Below, one piece after another: positions 1 to 9,389 of a stretch of 64,000 nt of DNA. The stretch is from Acinetobacter sp. WU_MDCI_Axc73. Its GTDB lineage: Bacteria > Pseudomonadota > Gammaproteobacteria > Pseudomonadales > Moraxellaceae. The translations under genes and the position numbers were made by a program. The notes under the pieces are model-generated. The model saw only the letters and a program-made list of their open reading frames with translations, was not told the DNA's origin and ran no database searches. How positions within the stretch are numbered: position 1 is the first letter of the stretch; every line of letters starts with the position of its first letter. The stretch lies in assembly GCF_025562455.1 (NCBI RefSeq), contig NZ_JAHPRO010000015.1:34221-98220 (forward strand), given 5' to 3'.

Positions 1-357
1 TTGTTCAGGACTGATTCTTGAACTAGAAAATTTAATGATCAGACTGAGTTCCAAATGACAAGATGCTGTTGGCTGGAGTGACAATGCATATTTATTTTTA
101 GAGGAATAATCCGTTTTACCAATAAATACTGCACCACGGCGTTGCGCAGGGGTAAAACGACCATAGGCTTGCCCACCTAAACGCTGCTGATCATGATGAA
201 TATAAATAATGCCTTCATCTGTTGTACCAAGCTGCCTAGCTAAATGATGGGCAAACATATTGGCAGCCATCAGTGGTGCACCGCCTAATAAGAAACCATT
301 GCTTTGCATATTGGCATTTTGTACACGCAAATGAGGGATGATGATATAAAGACTCAT
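1..357 (-). CDS. csy2: Csy2/Cas5f, type I-F Cascade subunit (partial)
   Basis: N-terminal 119 codons of a type I-F Cascade subunit; the rest lies beyond the left edge. The start MSLYIIIPHLRVQNAN, followed by GGAPLMAANMFAHHLARQL, matches the Csy2 pattern (LPRLxIQNAN, then a Gly/Pro stretch and FxHALxR). Family knowledge: Csy2 caps the 5' handle of the crRNA beside Csy1. Its ATG overlaps the stop of csy1 as ATGA, so the two are translationally coupled. The full gene and any csy3, csy4 and array should lie to the left. Confidence 0.78.
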   Translation of the reverse strand, partial: MSLYIIIPHLRVQNANMQSNGFLLGGAPLMAANMFAHHLARQLGTTDEGIIYIHHDQQRLGGQAYGRFTPAQRRGAVFIGKTDYSSKNKYALSLQPTASCHLELSLIIKFSSSRISPEQ

Positions 358-1541
358 CGAATAATCTCCCTTAAGCGACGGGCAATGTAGCCTTTGGCGT
401 TATCATCTAAAGGAATTTTAATTGCAGGTAAGGTCGGATCTAAAATAAAAGATTGCCCAATAATTTTGTCGGCTAAATCATCGGCGAATTGTATCCGCCA
501 AACATCATCTCTTAGTTCAGAAATGATAAGTCCTTGGATGATAAATGAGACTTGAGGATGTAATAATGGACTTAAAGCCTCTTGCTGTTGTTCTTCACTT
601 TTAGTGTAAATAGGCAATTTGTCCTGAACTTTTTTGAGTAATTCGAGTTGTTGACTTGCCTGATATTTCACAATATTAAAAATATTTTTTAGAAAAGTCT
701 TTTCGCCTCGACGCACTTTTAGATTGGTTTCTGGAGAAAAAACATCTAAATCATGCCACTTTTGATGTTCATTTTGTGCGGTTGTGAGCAGTTTTTCTTC
801 TAGCATTTTGGCCCACAAGATAATATCTGGAACATCTTTTTTGCTATTTTTAAGTAGGATTTTATTCGGAATATAGTATTCAAAACCTGTGTGAAAAATT
901 TTAAATGCTGCACGAATATCGTCATCGGTTTGGGGTGAATCTAAGGTAATCGGACGTTGCATAGAACGTACCAAACTTCCTACATTTTGCGGATTTGCAC
1001 CGCCAATTCCAAAAACAGCAGTTTGAATTCGATTTAAAACACTGTCTTTTTCTTTTCGGGCTTCATTAATTTGGTCAACTTCCTGATTAATCAAATAATT
1101 AACACCTGCGGCAGTCAATGGACTAATAGATACATATTCACCATGTTTTGGAATTAACAGTTGACGCATACGAATATCAATATAATCTGTGCCTGCCTGA
1201 TAAGACTCATCAAAAATAGGTTTAATTAAAGGTTTTAACTGTGCAACCTGTTGTTGAAATTCAGTTTCTTCTGCGCTGACATCATCTCCGAGTATGGCAG
1301 CTTTAACCACTTTAAAAATAGACGCTGTTTTGCCCGCATTGGCTTGATAGTCGGTTGGAATTAGAAAATCTTCATTAAGTAGGGTTCGCGCACTTAAATA
1401 CGGTAAATCAAGGGCTTGTTTTTTACTTAAACGGAGACCTCCTTTTTCAATATTAGAGTTAATAGTTTTAACACTAAAATGTACCGATTCTTGTAAAGCG
1501 TTTTTATAAACATCATTGTTAGGTTCAGGCATTATTTTCAC
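354..1541 (-). CDS. csy1: Csy1/Cas8f-like large subunit, short and diverged
   Basis: 395 aa, shorter than the usual Csy1 of about 430 aa. The family signature is visible mid-protein: MRQLLIPKHGEYVSISPL resembles the KQLYFPL...YHLLAPL block of Csy1, and GIGGANPQNVGSL resembles the GGTKPQNIS motif. Csy1 with Csy2 recognises the PAM and anchors the crRNA 5' end in the type I-F complex. The ATG at 1541 is the ORF start; a second Met three codons in is possible. It is transcribed away from cas3, whereas family loci usually run cas1-cas3-csy1-csy2-csy3-csy4 in one direction. The call rests on motifs only. Confidence 0.7.
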   Translation of the reverse strand: MKIMPEPNNDVYKNALQESVHFSVKTINSNIEKGGLRLSKKQALDLPYLSARTLLNEDFLIPTDYQANAGKTASIFKVVKAAILGDDVSAEETEFQQQVAQLKPLIKPIFDESYQAGTDYIDIRMRQLLIPKHGEYVSISPLTAAGVNYLINQEVDQINEARKEKDSVLNRIQTAVFGIGGANPQNVGSLVRSMQRPITLDSPQTDDDIRAAFKIFHTGFEYYIPNKILLKNSKKDVPDIILWAKMLEEKLLTTAQNEHQKWHDLDVFSPETNLKVRRGEKTFLKNIFNIVKYQASQQLELLKKVQDKLPIYTKSEEQQQEALSPLLHPQVSFIIQGLIISELRDDVWRIQFADDLADKIIGQSFILDPTLPAIKIPLDDNAKGYIARRLREIIR

Positions 1542-1693
1542 CGTTTTTTTATCTGTTTAATTTTTAGCAGATTATTTAAGAAAAGAAAGTCTTTTTTAAA
1601 TGTTATTACGACATTAAGTGACGTTATAAATTGCTACATGCTGTACCATAAGAAAAGTCGATCCTAAATATATTAGAATCGACTCTTAAACAG

Positions 1694-1927
1694 TTAAGTT
1701 GTATGGCAAGCATTACAGCAGTAATAACAGCCATTGATTCTGTTATTAGGCCACTTACTTTTGGCAAATGAAACAGCAGAATAGCAACTTGGATGTTCTC
1801 CTAAATCCAGTCTATTTGCTAGATTGGGCATAAAATTACAACCAGTAGTGAAGTTGTGAACTTCATGATCACCATTTGCTTGAGTATTTCAATTAATAAT
1901 GAACTTAGTGGCATTTGTATTTTTCAT
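1694..1927 (-). pseudogene. Small Cys-rich protein with an in-frame TGA
   Basis: An ATG at 1927 opens a 77-codon frame that stays open to TAA at 1694 except for a single TGA (1889-1891, codon 13). The downstream part looks like real protein: GDHEVHN, a lone Cys, LGEHPSC, AKSKWPNNRINGCYYCC, then NACHTT. The paired Cys and His suggest a metal-binding or disulfide mini-protein. The context around the stop (FIIN-stop-NTQANGDHE) suggests a Trp codon TGG changed to TGA. No Met follows soon enough for a restart. I do not recognise the family. It starts immediately after the end of the PIN toxin remnant. Confidence 0.55.
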
Positions 1928-1928
1928 A

Positions 1929-2093
1929 TCAAACTGCTTGAACTGTTTGCCCATATTGAATCACTTTTTCATCTGCACTTAATAGCGTGATTCCTTCAAT
2001 CCGAGATTAATCAATCAAAATTCGGTCAAATGGATCTTTATGAATTTGAGCTAAATGTTGGGTTCCACAGAATCCAATAGGTATTTCATTCAT
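1929..2093 (-). pseudogene. VapC-like PIN toxin remnant
   Basis: The C-terminal part of a PIN-domain toxin is readable: AQIHKDPFDRILID, a TAA stop, then SRIEGITLLSADEKVIQYG. This matches the PIN signature HKDPFDRLL(I)AQAxxEGLTLLTxDxxxxxY. The N-terminal half with the first catalytic acidic residues is absent, and the TAA interrupts the conserved part, so it cannot be functional. It overlaps the end of the antitoxin remnant at 2086, the usual arrangement of such a pair. Confidence 0.72.
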
Positions 2094-2344
2094 TTGTACT
2101 ATCAAACATTGTTTCGATCGCATCTTTACCTAAACGATCAAAATCATTAGGAACACTCATTGGCATGAAGCCAATGCGTCTTGGTGATTTTGGTGCATAT
2201 GGTAGAACTTGTGCGACAGGTTTTCCTGATTTTGCATTAATAAACGCCTGATTTTGGCTGACCAATTTTGATAAATGTATTTTGGCTGACCAATTTTGAT
2301 AAATGTATTTTGGCTTCATGGATATTAATAATTTGTATTTTTAC
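2086..2344 (-). pseudogene. Phd/VapB-type antitoxin broken by a 28-bp duplication
   Basis: Reading from about 2344 gives VKIQIINIHEAKIHLSKLV, the canonical Phd/YefM N-terminus. A 28-bp tandem duplication then shifts the frame, and the rest (AKSGKPVAQVLPYAPKSPRR...MSVPNDFD) continues in the other frame to a TGA at 2086. The alternative 77-codon ORF from ATG 2319 lacks the NIHEAK start and reads the first repeat copy out of phase. The original start codon is unclear; GTA or GTT stands where it is expected. Together with the broken toxin downstream, the module is dead. Confidence 0.72.
2251..2315. repeat. 28-bp direct tandem repeat
   Basis: Two identical 28-bp copies (2251-2278 and 2279-2306) plus the first 9 bases of a third (2307-2315). 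It lies in the antitoxin N-terminal coding region. Since 28 is not a multiple of three, it shifts the frame. It looks like a recent slippage or duplication event. Confidence 0.9.
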
Positions 2345-2548
2345 AACATAAAAATTAATTGAATTTATTTCAATTAATTTAGTTTATTTTTACAAGGTGA
2401 CTGATAATTTAGCAGAATCCAGCTATTTTATGATTCTTAGATTAAAACCATACGACAAAAAATGTCGCTTCGCTCTTATCTAAGCTTTCTCTATCTAAAA
2501 CAATCCACTATATTGATCATCAAACCAGATTTTAATAACTAGAACATT
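2345..2548. other. AT-rich spacer upstream of cas3
   Basis: Roughly 200 bases between the antitoxin remnant and cas3. It is AT-rich, with no CRISPR-like repeat and no sign of cas1 coding. A cas3 promoter is expected here but no convincing -35/-10 pair stood out. Confidence 0.5.
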
Positions 2549-5500
2549 ATGCACGTCACTATCATTTCTGCTTGCGAAAAAAGAGCTTTAAAAAAGACCA
2601 GAGCGATTTTGGACAGTTATGCCATTCGTACAGGGCATAGTTCATGGCAAGCGCCAATGACAATGGATGGTTTAAAAGAAATTCGTACCGCACTCAAAAA
2701 AGTCGCAACACGGCAGACTGCGGTTGCGGCCTATGTCAATTTTGATATGCGCCGTATGAAATTGGCTTGGGTGGTAGGTGCAAAACACAAGTTTGCAAAC
2801 GATGGCGCATATCCAGTGGCATCGACTAAGAAAAATCAAGAAAAGTTAATGCTTGAGCAATGGGTTAAAGCCAGTAGTCTGCTGGCTGGTGCAGCAGGCG
2901 ATATGCATGATATTGGAAAGGCATCAAAACATTTTCAGCATAAACTCAACCCTGAAATGGCAAAGCAGCGAGTTAAAGATGATGTACGGCATGAATGGTT
3001 ATCCATGAAGTTGCTACAAAATTTAAGAAAAAATGATTGGAATTGGCAACAGGCTTGGAACAATTTAAATAAAGGTTTGGATCGTTTCACTTTAGGTGAT
3101 CGTGAAATTAACAATAATTCAGATAAAGGGATCCAAACTGAATTAGAAGCTGTGGATTATCTGATTGTTAGCCATCATGGGTTATTGGGGATCGAAGAAA
3201 TTCTAAAAGGCGATGCAATGGCATTGCCACATTATGAAAATCATGTTCGTCAGCGCATTCCATCAATTGAGCAAATGAGCTGTGCAGGTGATTTATCAAA
3301 GTCTATTTCTAATAGTCATCAAAAACGTATGCAAAGACTGATTGCATTAGTACCACAACACAATAAAGACCAGCTTTTGTATTGGAAAGCACTGGCGTTG
3401 CATTCCAGAGCAGCACTGATTCATGCCGATCATATTGTGTCAGCACAGCAATACTCTGCGGTTAAACCTGAAAAAGTCCAATTATTTGCCAATACCAAAT
3501 TTAAAGAAATTGCCATAGGTCAAAAAGCCAGAATACAGGATCAGCCTTTAGATTGGCATTTGCATCAAGTTGGTGATCGTGCATCACGGATTGCGGTGCA
3601 AATGATGACCGATTTAAATTTATCAGGGTTATCTGAACAAAGCGTTGAATATATTTGTCAACCGACGACTCATCCACGTTTTCAATGGCAAAATATCGCA
3701 GCAACAGCGTTACAAAAACAGATTCAGAAAAATCCAGAAGCAGCTGCACTTATTTTTAATATTGCAGGAACGGGTAGTGGTAAAACTCGTATGAATTTGC
3801 GCGCAGCCTGTACCTTACGTCCTGATGATCCTAGAATAAGTATCGCACTTAACTTACGCTCTTTAACTTTGCAAACTGGATATGCTTTGCAGTCCTCTAT
3901 GAATTTATCTGATGATGAAATCGCGGTCATTATTGGCGATACCGTAACGCAAGACTTATTTAATCAGAGTAAGGAAAAACTAGAGTTTATTGATGAAGAT
4001 GAAAATCATCCAGAGCCGATTTTTGATGCGTTTGGTGAAGATTATGAATTACCTGAATGGCTAAACCCTTTATTTACCATTGAACAAAAGGGACGTAAAG
4101 TTTTAGACAAAAAAGATCAAACCGTATTGGCTTCACCGCTTTTAGTGTCAACCATTGATTATTTAATTGCTGCGGGTGAACCACATAGACAAGGCCATCA
4201 TGTTAAAGCTCTATTACGTATCATCAGTAGTGATCTCATCTTGGATGAAATTGATGGTTATGAACCGAAAGCACTGATTGCGGTATTACGTTTGGTTCAG
4301 CTTGCTGCTATGTATGGACGGCATGTGATTTGTTCATCGGCTACTTTGTCTCTAACGGTTGCTAAAACCATTCATCGAGCTTTTGAGTCAGGGTTGCAAA
4401 TGCGCGTAGCCTTATATCAAAAACCACAAAAATCAATTATTGCGATTATTGATAATGAATTAAAGCCTCAAGTCTGGTTAGATGATTCAAATCAAACATC
4501 ATTATTTAAACAAAATTATCAACAGCATTTGGATGCCTTACAGCAACATCTAACAACGAAAACAACCTATCGTTTAGCACAGCTTTTGCCTCTATCGGAT
4601 ACCACCGTGTTGGCATGGAAGCGCTCTGTGCTTGAAGGTGCGAAGCACTTACATCAAGAACATGCTTGGAATTTTAATAAAACTGATAAGAAAATATCAC
4701 TGGGTCTGATTCGAGTTGCTAATATTAAACATGCGATTCGCTTAGCACAGTTTTTGTCAGAACATTTACCAGAAGCGAAAGTGGCTTGTTATCATGCCAA
4801 TGATTGGCTGATTTCACGTTTTTATAAAGAGCAACGTCTTGATCAATTGCTAACACGTCACAAAGATGGCAAAAAAAGAAAAACAGGCAATGAACAGATT
4901 GAGCAGGATGATGAGTTATTGGAGTTGGTGAAAAATAGTCCGTCTTCTAGCATTCCTTTGATTGTGATTGCTACACCTGTAGAAGAAGTCGGGCGTGATC
5001 ATGATTTTGACTGGGCGATTATTGATGCTTCTAGTGTGCAATCGATTGTTCAAACCGCAGGGCGGGTTAATCGGCATCGCTTAGATACAATTCAGCAGCC
5101 GAATATTATAATTCCACAGTGGAACTATCGTTATTGTGATCAACGTGATAAAGAAAAGCATAAAAAATTGCCGAAACAACTGAAAGCAGTTTTTCAATAT
5201 CCAGGTTACGAAAGTTATGGTGCTTCAAAGAAAAAAGTATATCAATCTCAAGACTTAACAGAACTTTTACCATGGAATGAAAATCAGCAATTAGTGATTA
5301 ATGCACGATTACGTTTTGATCAAAAAAACTGCTTATTTGCACAATGCGATGATCATGAAATTGGTGAGTTTTGTAAAAAATATTTTGATGATCAAGGTGA
5401 TCAACTTTTTTCACGTTCCGATGTGGACGCCAGCATTATGACTGAAAATATTTATGATATCACGCCGCTGCGTGATCATGAAATGCAAGAGATTTATAAG

Positions 5501-5794
5501 TTTGATTGGGATAATGCTTTGATTGCGGAAAAGCAGGTTTATGGCATGGATGTGAAAGCCAGTAAATATGCTGGATATGAAAAATATGGCCTTATTTGGG
5601 ATAAGGTAAAATTTGAGGAAATTGCCGCAGCACCACAGGCATGGTTGAGTTTAAATCCAGAAGAAATGATCAGCTATTGTCAGGACTATCATATTTCGGC
5701 AGAACAGGGCTGCCGAGTTTCTTTAGCTACTTATAATAAAGAGCAAATACCTCATTGGTGTTATGACTACGGCTTTGGTATTTTTAAAGAATAA
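2549..5794 (+). CDS. cas3: Type I-F Cas2-3 fusion helicase-nuclease
   Basis: 1081 aa, normal for the type I-F Cas2-Cas3 fusion. Residues 1-95 are Cas2-like (VTIISACEKRALKKTRAILD). The HD nuclease follows with MHDIGK (H120, D121) and SHHG (H209, H210). SF2 helicase motifs: Walker A GTGSGKT (407-413), Walker B DEID (566-569), SAT (597-599) and motif VI QTAGRVNRHR (835-844). All key residues are present, so the protein looks intact. Family role: the Cas2 part binds Cas1 for spacer acquisition and Cas3 degrades DNA after Cascade binding. No cas1 lies beside it, and csy1-csy2 are divergent, 1 kb upstream. Confidence 0.95.
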   Translation: MHVTIISACEKRALKKTRAILDSYAIRTGHSSWQAPMTMDGLKEIRTALKKVATRQTAVAAYVNFDMRRMKLAWVVGAKHKFANDGAYPVASTKKNQEKLMLEQWVKASSLLAGAAGDMHDIGKASKHFQHKLNPEMAKQRVKDDVRHEWLSMKLLQNLRKNDWNWQQAWNNLNKGLDRFTLGDREINNNSDKGIQTELEAVDYLIVSHHGLLGIEEILKGDAMALPHYENHVRQRIPSIEQMSCAGDLSKSISNSHQKRMQRLIALVPQHNKDQLLYWKALALHSRAALIHADHIVSAQQYSAVKPEKVQLFANTKFKEIAIGQKARIQDQPLDWHLHQVGDRASRIAVQMMTDLNLSGLSEQSVEYICQPTTHPRFQWQNIAATALQKQIQKNPEAAALIFNIAGTGSGKTRMNLRAACTLRPDDPRISIALNLRSLTLQTGYALQSSMNLSDDEIAVIIGDTVTQDLFNQSKEKLEFIDEDENHPEPIFDAFGEDYELPEWLNPLFTIEQKGRKVLDKKDQTVLASPLLVSTIDYLIAAGEPHRQGHHVKALLRIISSDLILDEIDGYEPKALIAVLRLVQLAAMYGRHVICSSATLSLTVAKTIHRAFESGLQMRVALYQKPQKSIIAIIDNELKPQVWLDDSNQTSLFKQNYQQHLDALQQHLTTKTTYRLAQLLPLSDTTVLAWKRSVLEGAKHLHQEHAWNFNKTDKKISLGLIRVANIKHAIRLAQFLSEHLPEAKVACYHANDWLISRFYKEQRLDQLLTRHKDGKKRKTGNEQIEQDDELLELVKNSPSSSIPLIVIATPVEEVGRDHDFDWAIIDASSVQSIVQTAGRVNRHRLDTIQQPNIIIPQWNYRYCDQRDKEKHKKLPKQLKAVFQYPGYESYGASKKKVYQSQDLTELLPWNENQQLVINARLRFDQKNCLFAQCDDHEIGEFCKKYFDDQGDQLFSRSDVDASIMTENIYDITPLRDHEMQEIYKFDWDNALIAEKQVYGMDVKASKYAGYEKYGLIWDKVKFEEIAAAPQAWLSLNPEEMISYCQDYHISAEQGCRVSLATYNKEQIPHWCYDYGFGIFKE

Positions 5795-5814
5795 AATGCC
5801 ACATAGATATCTGA

Positions 5815-5846
5815 TAAAAACGCCCTGTTTCCGAAGAAACAAGGCG
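5815..5846 (-). terminator. Terminator of the pirin gene
   Basis: GCCCTGTTTC pairs with GAAACAAGGC around a short loop (one mismatch). On the minus strand it is followed by GTTTTTA, so it mainly ends the pirin transcript. It sits between the convergent cas3 and pirin genes. Confidence 0.75.
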
Positions 5847-5859
5847 CTTAGTAAATGAC

Positions 5860-6549
5860 TTAGTTGGGTAAATCAAACCAGATCATTTCACTATCTTCAA
5901 GTGCTCTGATTGAAGTTTTTTCATCAAATAATAAAGCATCACCTGCTTTAACAATTTGATTCTCAATCATAATTTGACCTTTGATCACATGCACATAGTT
6001 GTGCTTTTGAGTTGCAGAAATGGCTAACTCTTTACCAGCTTGTAACACGGCCGCGTTCACTTCCGCATTTTGGCGAATATGCATAGCAGCATTATCATTT
6101 GGACCTGCAATCAAATGCCATTGATTTGGCTGTTCACTCGGATCAAGTTTGATTTGTTGATACGTTGGCTCAGCATCGCGTACATTTGGATGAATCCAGA
6201 TTTGAAACAGATGTACTGGCTCATCGCTATTATTGAACTCACTATGTGCTACACCTGTACCCGCGCTCATCAACTGCCATTCACCTGCGGTAATATGTTC
6301 TTCATTACCCATCGTATCGCGGTGGCTTAGGCGACCATCGGTGACATAGGTCAAGATCTCCATATTGTCATGTGGGTGCGTACCAAAACCATTATGCGCA
6401 GCAATCGTATCGTCATTAATCACACGAAGTGGACCAAAACCCATATATTTTGGATCATACCAGCTACCAAATGAAAAGCTATGATAAGTATTTAACCAAC
6501 CTGCTTGGACATGACCACGGTTTTCACTACGATGTAGATATGCATTCAT
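5860..6549 (-). CDS. Pirin family protein (YhaK-like bicupin)
   Basis: 229 aa. The N-terminal cupin shows the pirin pattern: FSFGSWYDPKYMGFGPLRVINDD, then THPHDNMEI (metal-binding His pair) and GTGVAHSEFN (third His and Glu). The C-terminal cupin is shorter (KHNYVHVIKG). Pirins of this type bind a metal, and some, such as E. coli YhaK or YhhW, have quercetinase activity or respond to redox stress; the substrate here is unknown. A single-gene unit convergent with cas3. Start at ATG 6549. Confidence 0.9.
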   Translation of the reverse strand: MNAYLHRSENRGHVQAGWLNTYHSFSFGSWYDPKYMGFGPLRVINDDTIAAHNGFGTHPHDNMEILTYVTDGRLSHRDTMGNEEHITAGEWQLMSAGTGVAHSEFNNSDEPVHLFQIWIHPNVRDAEPTYQQIKLDPSEQPNQWHLIAGPNDNAAMHIRQNAEVNAAVLQAGKELAISATQKHNYVHVIKGQIMIENQIVKAGDALLFDEKTSIRALEDSEMIWFDLPN

Positions 6550-6737
6550 TTTGCAACTCCCAAATTCTTATGTTTTACTTTATGAACATATAGTAGCCAT
6601 CTCTCAATATAGTAAAAACACCAGTATTGGAACATGTTGTTCTATTTTTGATATGATTTTAAAAAAATTATATAATTACTAAAAATAATGGAACAATAAA
6701 AAGCATCAAAATAATTGATAACTATTAAAGTGAAATA

Positions 6738-6767
6738 TAAAAAAGCCCGCATTTAAATGCAGGCTTT
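6738..6767 (-). terminator. Terminator of the L,D-transpeptidase gene
   Basis: AGCCCGCA/TGCAGGCT stem with one mismatch around TTTAAA. Read on the minus strand it is followed by a T-run, just past the stop of the L,D-transpeptidase gene. Confidence 0.8.
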
Positions 6768-6784
6768 AAAAAGGTTAATTGATT

Positions 6785-8113
6785 TTATTCAAGAAATTTG
6801 ACTGTGACACCACTGCTGACTTTATTGCCCAAATCATTGGCATCCCAGTTGGTTAGACGAATACAACCATGTGATGCTGTTTTGGAAATCGCAGAAGGGT
6901 TTGGTGTCCCATGAATACCAAAAGATTTTTTACTTAAACCAATCCAGATATTACCTACAGGGGCATTTGGACCAGGTGGCAAAGACAATGGTTTTAGGTT
7001 ATTGCCTTGAACGAAGTTACTCGGTGAGTAGCTATACCAAGGGTTACGTGCAACACCAACTACCTTATAAGTACCTGTTGGAGATGGTGTATCACTACTG
7101 CCAATTGTTGCAGGAAATGAGGCAATCATTTGGTTGCGGCTATTAAATAGATATAACTGACGCGCACCTTTATGGGCAATGATGAGATGAATATCTTCTG
7201 GAAGATCATTACGCACATTGGCGACAATAATCTTTTCACCTTCTTTTTTAAAGTTTGCCTTAGGATTTAACTTTTTCAAAAAGTCTTCATCCATATGGAA
7301 TTTTTCACCCAACATTTCTGTAACACGAGTGTAGTACAAACCTTTCATTTTGGCCTGTAGTGCATAATCATGGGGAATAGATGTGGCATAAGGACCTTTT
7401 AAGTCTTCTGCTGTCAAAGTGTATTCTACAAAAGCGGGTTTGTTTTGCTTTGCGACCAATGCATCCCACGTTTCTTTCGTCAGCTCACCTGTTGGTTTTA
7501 AACCATTCATTTGCTGAAAAGATGAGAGAGCTTTTAGCGTATTCATCCCACTTGTGCCATCGATTGCACCTGGAGATGCATGGGAATTATTCAACATGAC
7601 TTGCGCGCGGGCATAGACTGGAAATTGACCACGACCAATATTTTCATACCAGTCAGCATTATTTAGACCATCAAGTGTCCAAGATGCTTTACCTGCCTGA
7701 GTTTTTGTAGCAGTGGTTGTCGCTGCTGCTTTTTGAGCAGGAGTAGGTGCAACGCCAGTATCCGCATTTTTGGTCTCGCTGCTTTCAAGATTTTGCAACG
7801 TCGCAGATGCTTGATTCAGGTCATGTTCTTCCTGAGCACTGACTTGTGCTTGATCTGAACTTGCTGGACTAGATGTAGCCGCAGCTGAATCAGAATTTGC
7901 AATAGGTGACGAAACAGGACTAGATGCAGAAGATGTATTTTGAGAGAGAGGCTTACGTTCAATCGCAAGTGGATCAATCGGATCTTGAACTGACTGAGTG
8001 GGAATCACTTTTGGATTTAACGGTTGCTCTGCCGTAGGTGCAGCAAACGCTGTGCCAGTCATAATACAAGTCAGACTCAAAGCGAGCAAAGAGCGAACAA
8101 ACATGTAATTCAA
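6785..8113 (-). CDS. L,D-transpeptidase with peptidoglycan-binding domain
   Basis: 442 aa secreted enzyme. Signal peptide at residues 1-24 (RSLLALSLTCIMTGTAFAA), then a Ser/Ala/Thr/Gln-rich linker to about 145, a PG_binding_1-like domain (ARAQVMLNN...LKALSSFQQMNG), and a C-terminal YkuD domain with HGTPNP and SHGCIRLTN; the catalytic Cys is C417. YkuD enzymes make 3-3 peptidoglycan cross-links or attach proteins or amino acids to stem peptides in the periplasm. The domain order fits Acinetobacter LdtJ, but I cannot confirm orthology. Divergent from hemE. Confidence 0.9.
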   Translation of the reverse strand: MNYMFVRSLLALSLTCIMTGTAFAAPTAEQPLNPKVIPTQSVQDPIDPLAIERKPLSQNTSSASSPVSSPIANSDSAAATSSPASSDQAQVSAQEEHDLNQASATLQNLESSETKNADTGVAPTPAQKAAATTTATKTQAGKASWTLDGLNNADWYENIGRGQFPVYARAQVMLNNSHASPGAIDGTSGMNTLKALSSFQQMNGLKPTGELTKETWDALVAKQNKPAFVEYTLTAEDLKGPYATSIPHDYALQAKMKGLYYTRVTEMLGEKFHMDEDFLKKLNPKANFKKEGEKIIVANVRNDLPEDIHLIIAHKGARQLYLFNSRNQMIASFPATIGSSDTPSPTGTYKVVGVARNPWYSYSPSNFVQGNNLKPLSLPPGPNAPVGNIWIGLSKKSFGIHGTPNPSAISKTASHGCIRLTNWDANDLGNKVSSGVTVKFLE

Positions 8114-8308
8114 CCTTAAGAATTATTCATATAGTTAGGACAGGAAACAAAGTAAGTATTACAGAAAATACATCACGATGCAGTAGTTCTTTTGTGTAGT
8201 TATCCAATTTTATCTTGCCTGAACTAGATTTTATCGCATAGAGAAATTATTAAATCGCAAACCTTTTTGTTATGATGCATGCAATAAAAATTGAGATAGA
8301 GAAAGTAA

Positions 8309-9382
8309 ATGACGACCTTAAAAAACGATCGTTTTCTACGTGCTTTATTGCGTGAACCTGTGGACACCACACCTGTATGGATGATGCGACAAGCAGGTCG
8401 TTATTTACCAGAGTACCGCGAAACGCGTGGTAAAGCCGGTGACTTTTTATCTTTATGTAAAAACACTGACTTTGCTTGTGAAGTGACTTTGCAACCTTTA
8501 CGTCGCTATGACTTAGATGCAGCAATTTTATTTTCAGATATTTTGACAGTACCAGATGCATTGGGTTTGGGGCTTTATTTTGAAACGGGTGAAGGACCAA
8601 AGTTTAAAAAGACCATTCGCACTGAACAAGATGTTTTGAATTTACCTAACTTCAATGCCAAGTCTGACCTAGATTACGTGATGAATGCAGTTTCAACGAT
8701 TCGTTCGGCTTTAGGTGGGCAAGTTCCTTTAATTGGATTTTCAGGGAGTCCTTGGACATTGGCAACGTATATGATTGAAGGGGGTTCTAGCAAGGACTTT
8801 CGTCATACCAAACATATGCTATATGCGCAGCCAGAAGTCTTGCATGCTTTGCTAGATCGTCTTGCTGTCGCTGTCATTGATTATTTAAATGCGCAAATTG
8901 ATGCAGGTGCTCAAGCGATTCAAATTTTTGACAGTTGGGGCGGGGCATTGGCGCATCGTGAATATGTTGAGTTTTCACTTAACTATATGCAAAAAATTAT
9001 CGCGGGTTTACAACGTGAAAAAGACGGCCGCCGTATTCCAGTAATTTTATTTACCAAAGGGGGTGGTCAATGGTTAGAACCCATGATTGCGACAGGTGCA
9101 GATGCTCTTGGACTAGATTGGACAACACCGTTGGATGTGGCGCGTCAAAGTATTGCGGGTCGTGTTGCTGTACAGGGGAATCTGGATCCTGCGGTGTTGT
9201 ATGGTTCAACCGCATCAATTGAAAAGTCTGTCAAAGCCATGTTAGACGATGCTTACGCTCATGCTGAAACAACAGGTTATGTCGCAAATCTTGGACATGG
9301 CATCACGCAATGGGTAGATCCTGCGCAGCCGAAAATTTTTATTGATACCGTACATGAATATAGCGCCAAATATTTGGAATAA
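8309..9382 (+). CDS. hemE: Uroporphyrinogen decarboxylase
   Basis: 357 aa, the usual length. It removes the four acetate carboxyls of uroporphyrinogen III to give coproporphyrinogen III in cytosolic heme synthesis. Family blocks are clear: [19 protein letters not shown] (signature 1, substrate-binding Arg), [32 protein letters not shown] (signature 2), and [12 protein letters not shown] near the end. Start ATG 8309 follows GAGATAGAGAAAG. The promoter may use TATGAT at about 8270 (weak evidence). Confidence 0.98.
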   Translation: MTTLKNDRFLRALLREPVDTTPVWMMRQAGRYLPEYRETRGKAGDFLSLCKNTDFACEVTLQPLRRYDLDAAILFSDILTVPDALGLGLYFETGEGPKFKKTIRTEQDVLNLPNFNAKSDLDYVMNAVSTIRSALGGQVPLIGFSGSPWTLATYMIEGGSSKDFRHTKHMLYAQPEVLHALLDRLAVAVIDYLNAQIDAGAQAIQIFDSWGGALAHREYVEFSLNYMQKIIAGLQREKDGRRIPVILFTKGGGQWLEPMIATGADALGLDWTTPLDVARQSIAGRVAVQGNLDPAVLYGSTASIEKSVKAMLDDAYAHAETTGYVANLGHGITQWVDPAQPKIFIDTVHEYSAKYLE

Positions 9383-9389
9383 GATTTTT

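Noticed and set aside
1541..6549. Search for a CRISPR array near the cas genes
   Set aside because: No regularly spaced 28-bp repeat is visible anywhere in the left 7 kb. The only repeat there is the 28-bp tandem duplication in the antitoxin gene, which is contiguous, in two copies, without spacers.
8250..8600. 116-codon minus-strand frame over the hemE start
   Set aside because: It is antisense to clear hemE coding and has no protein character.
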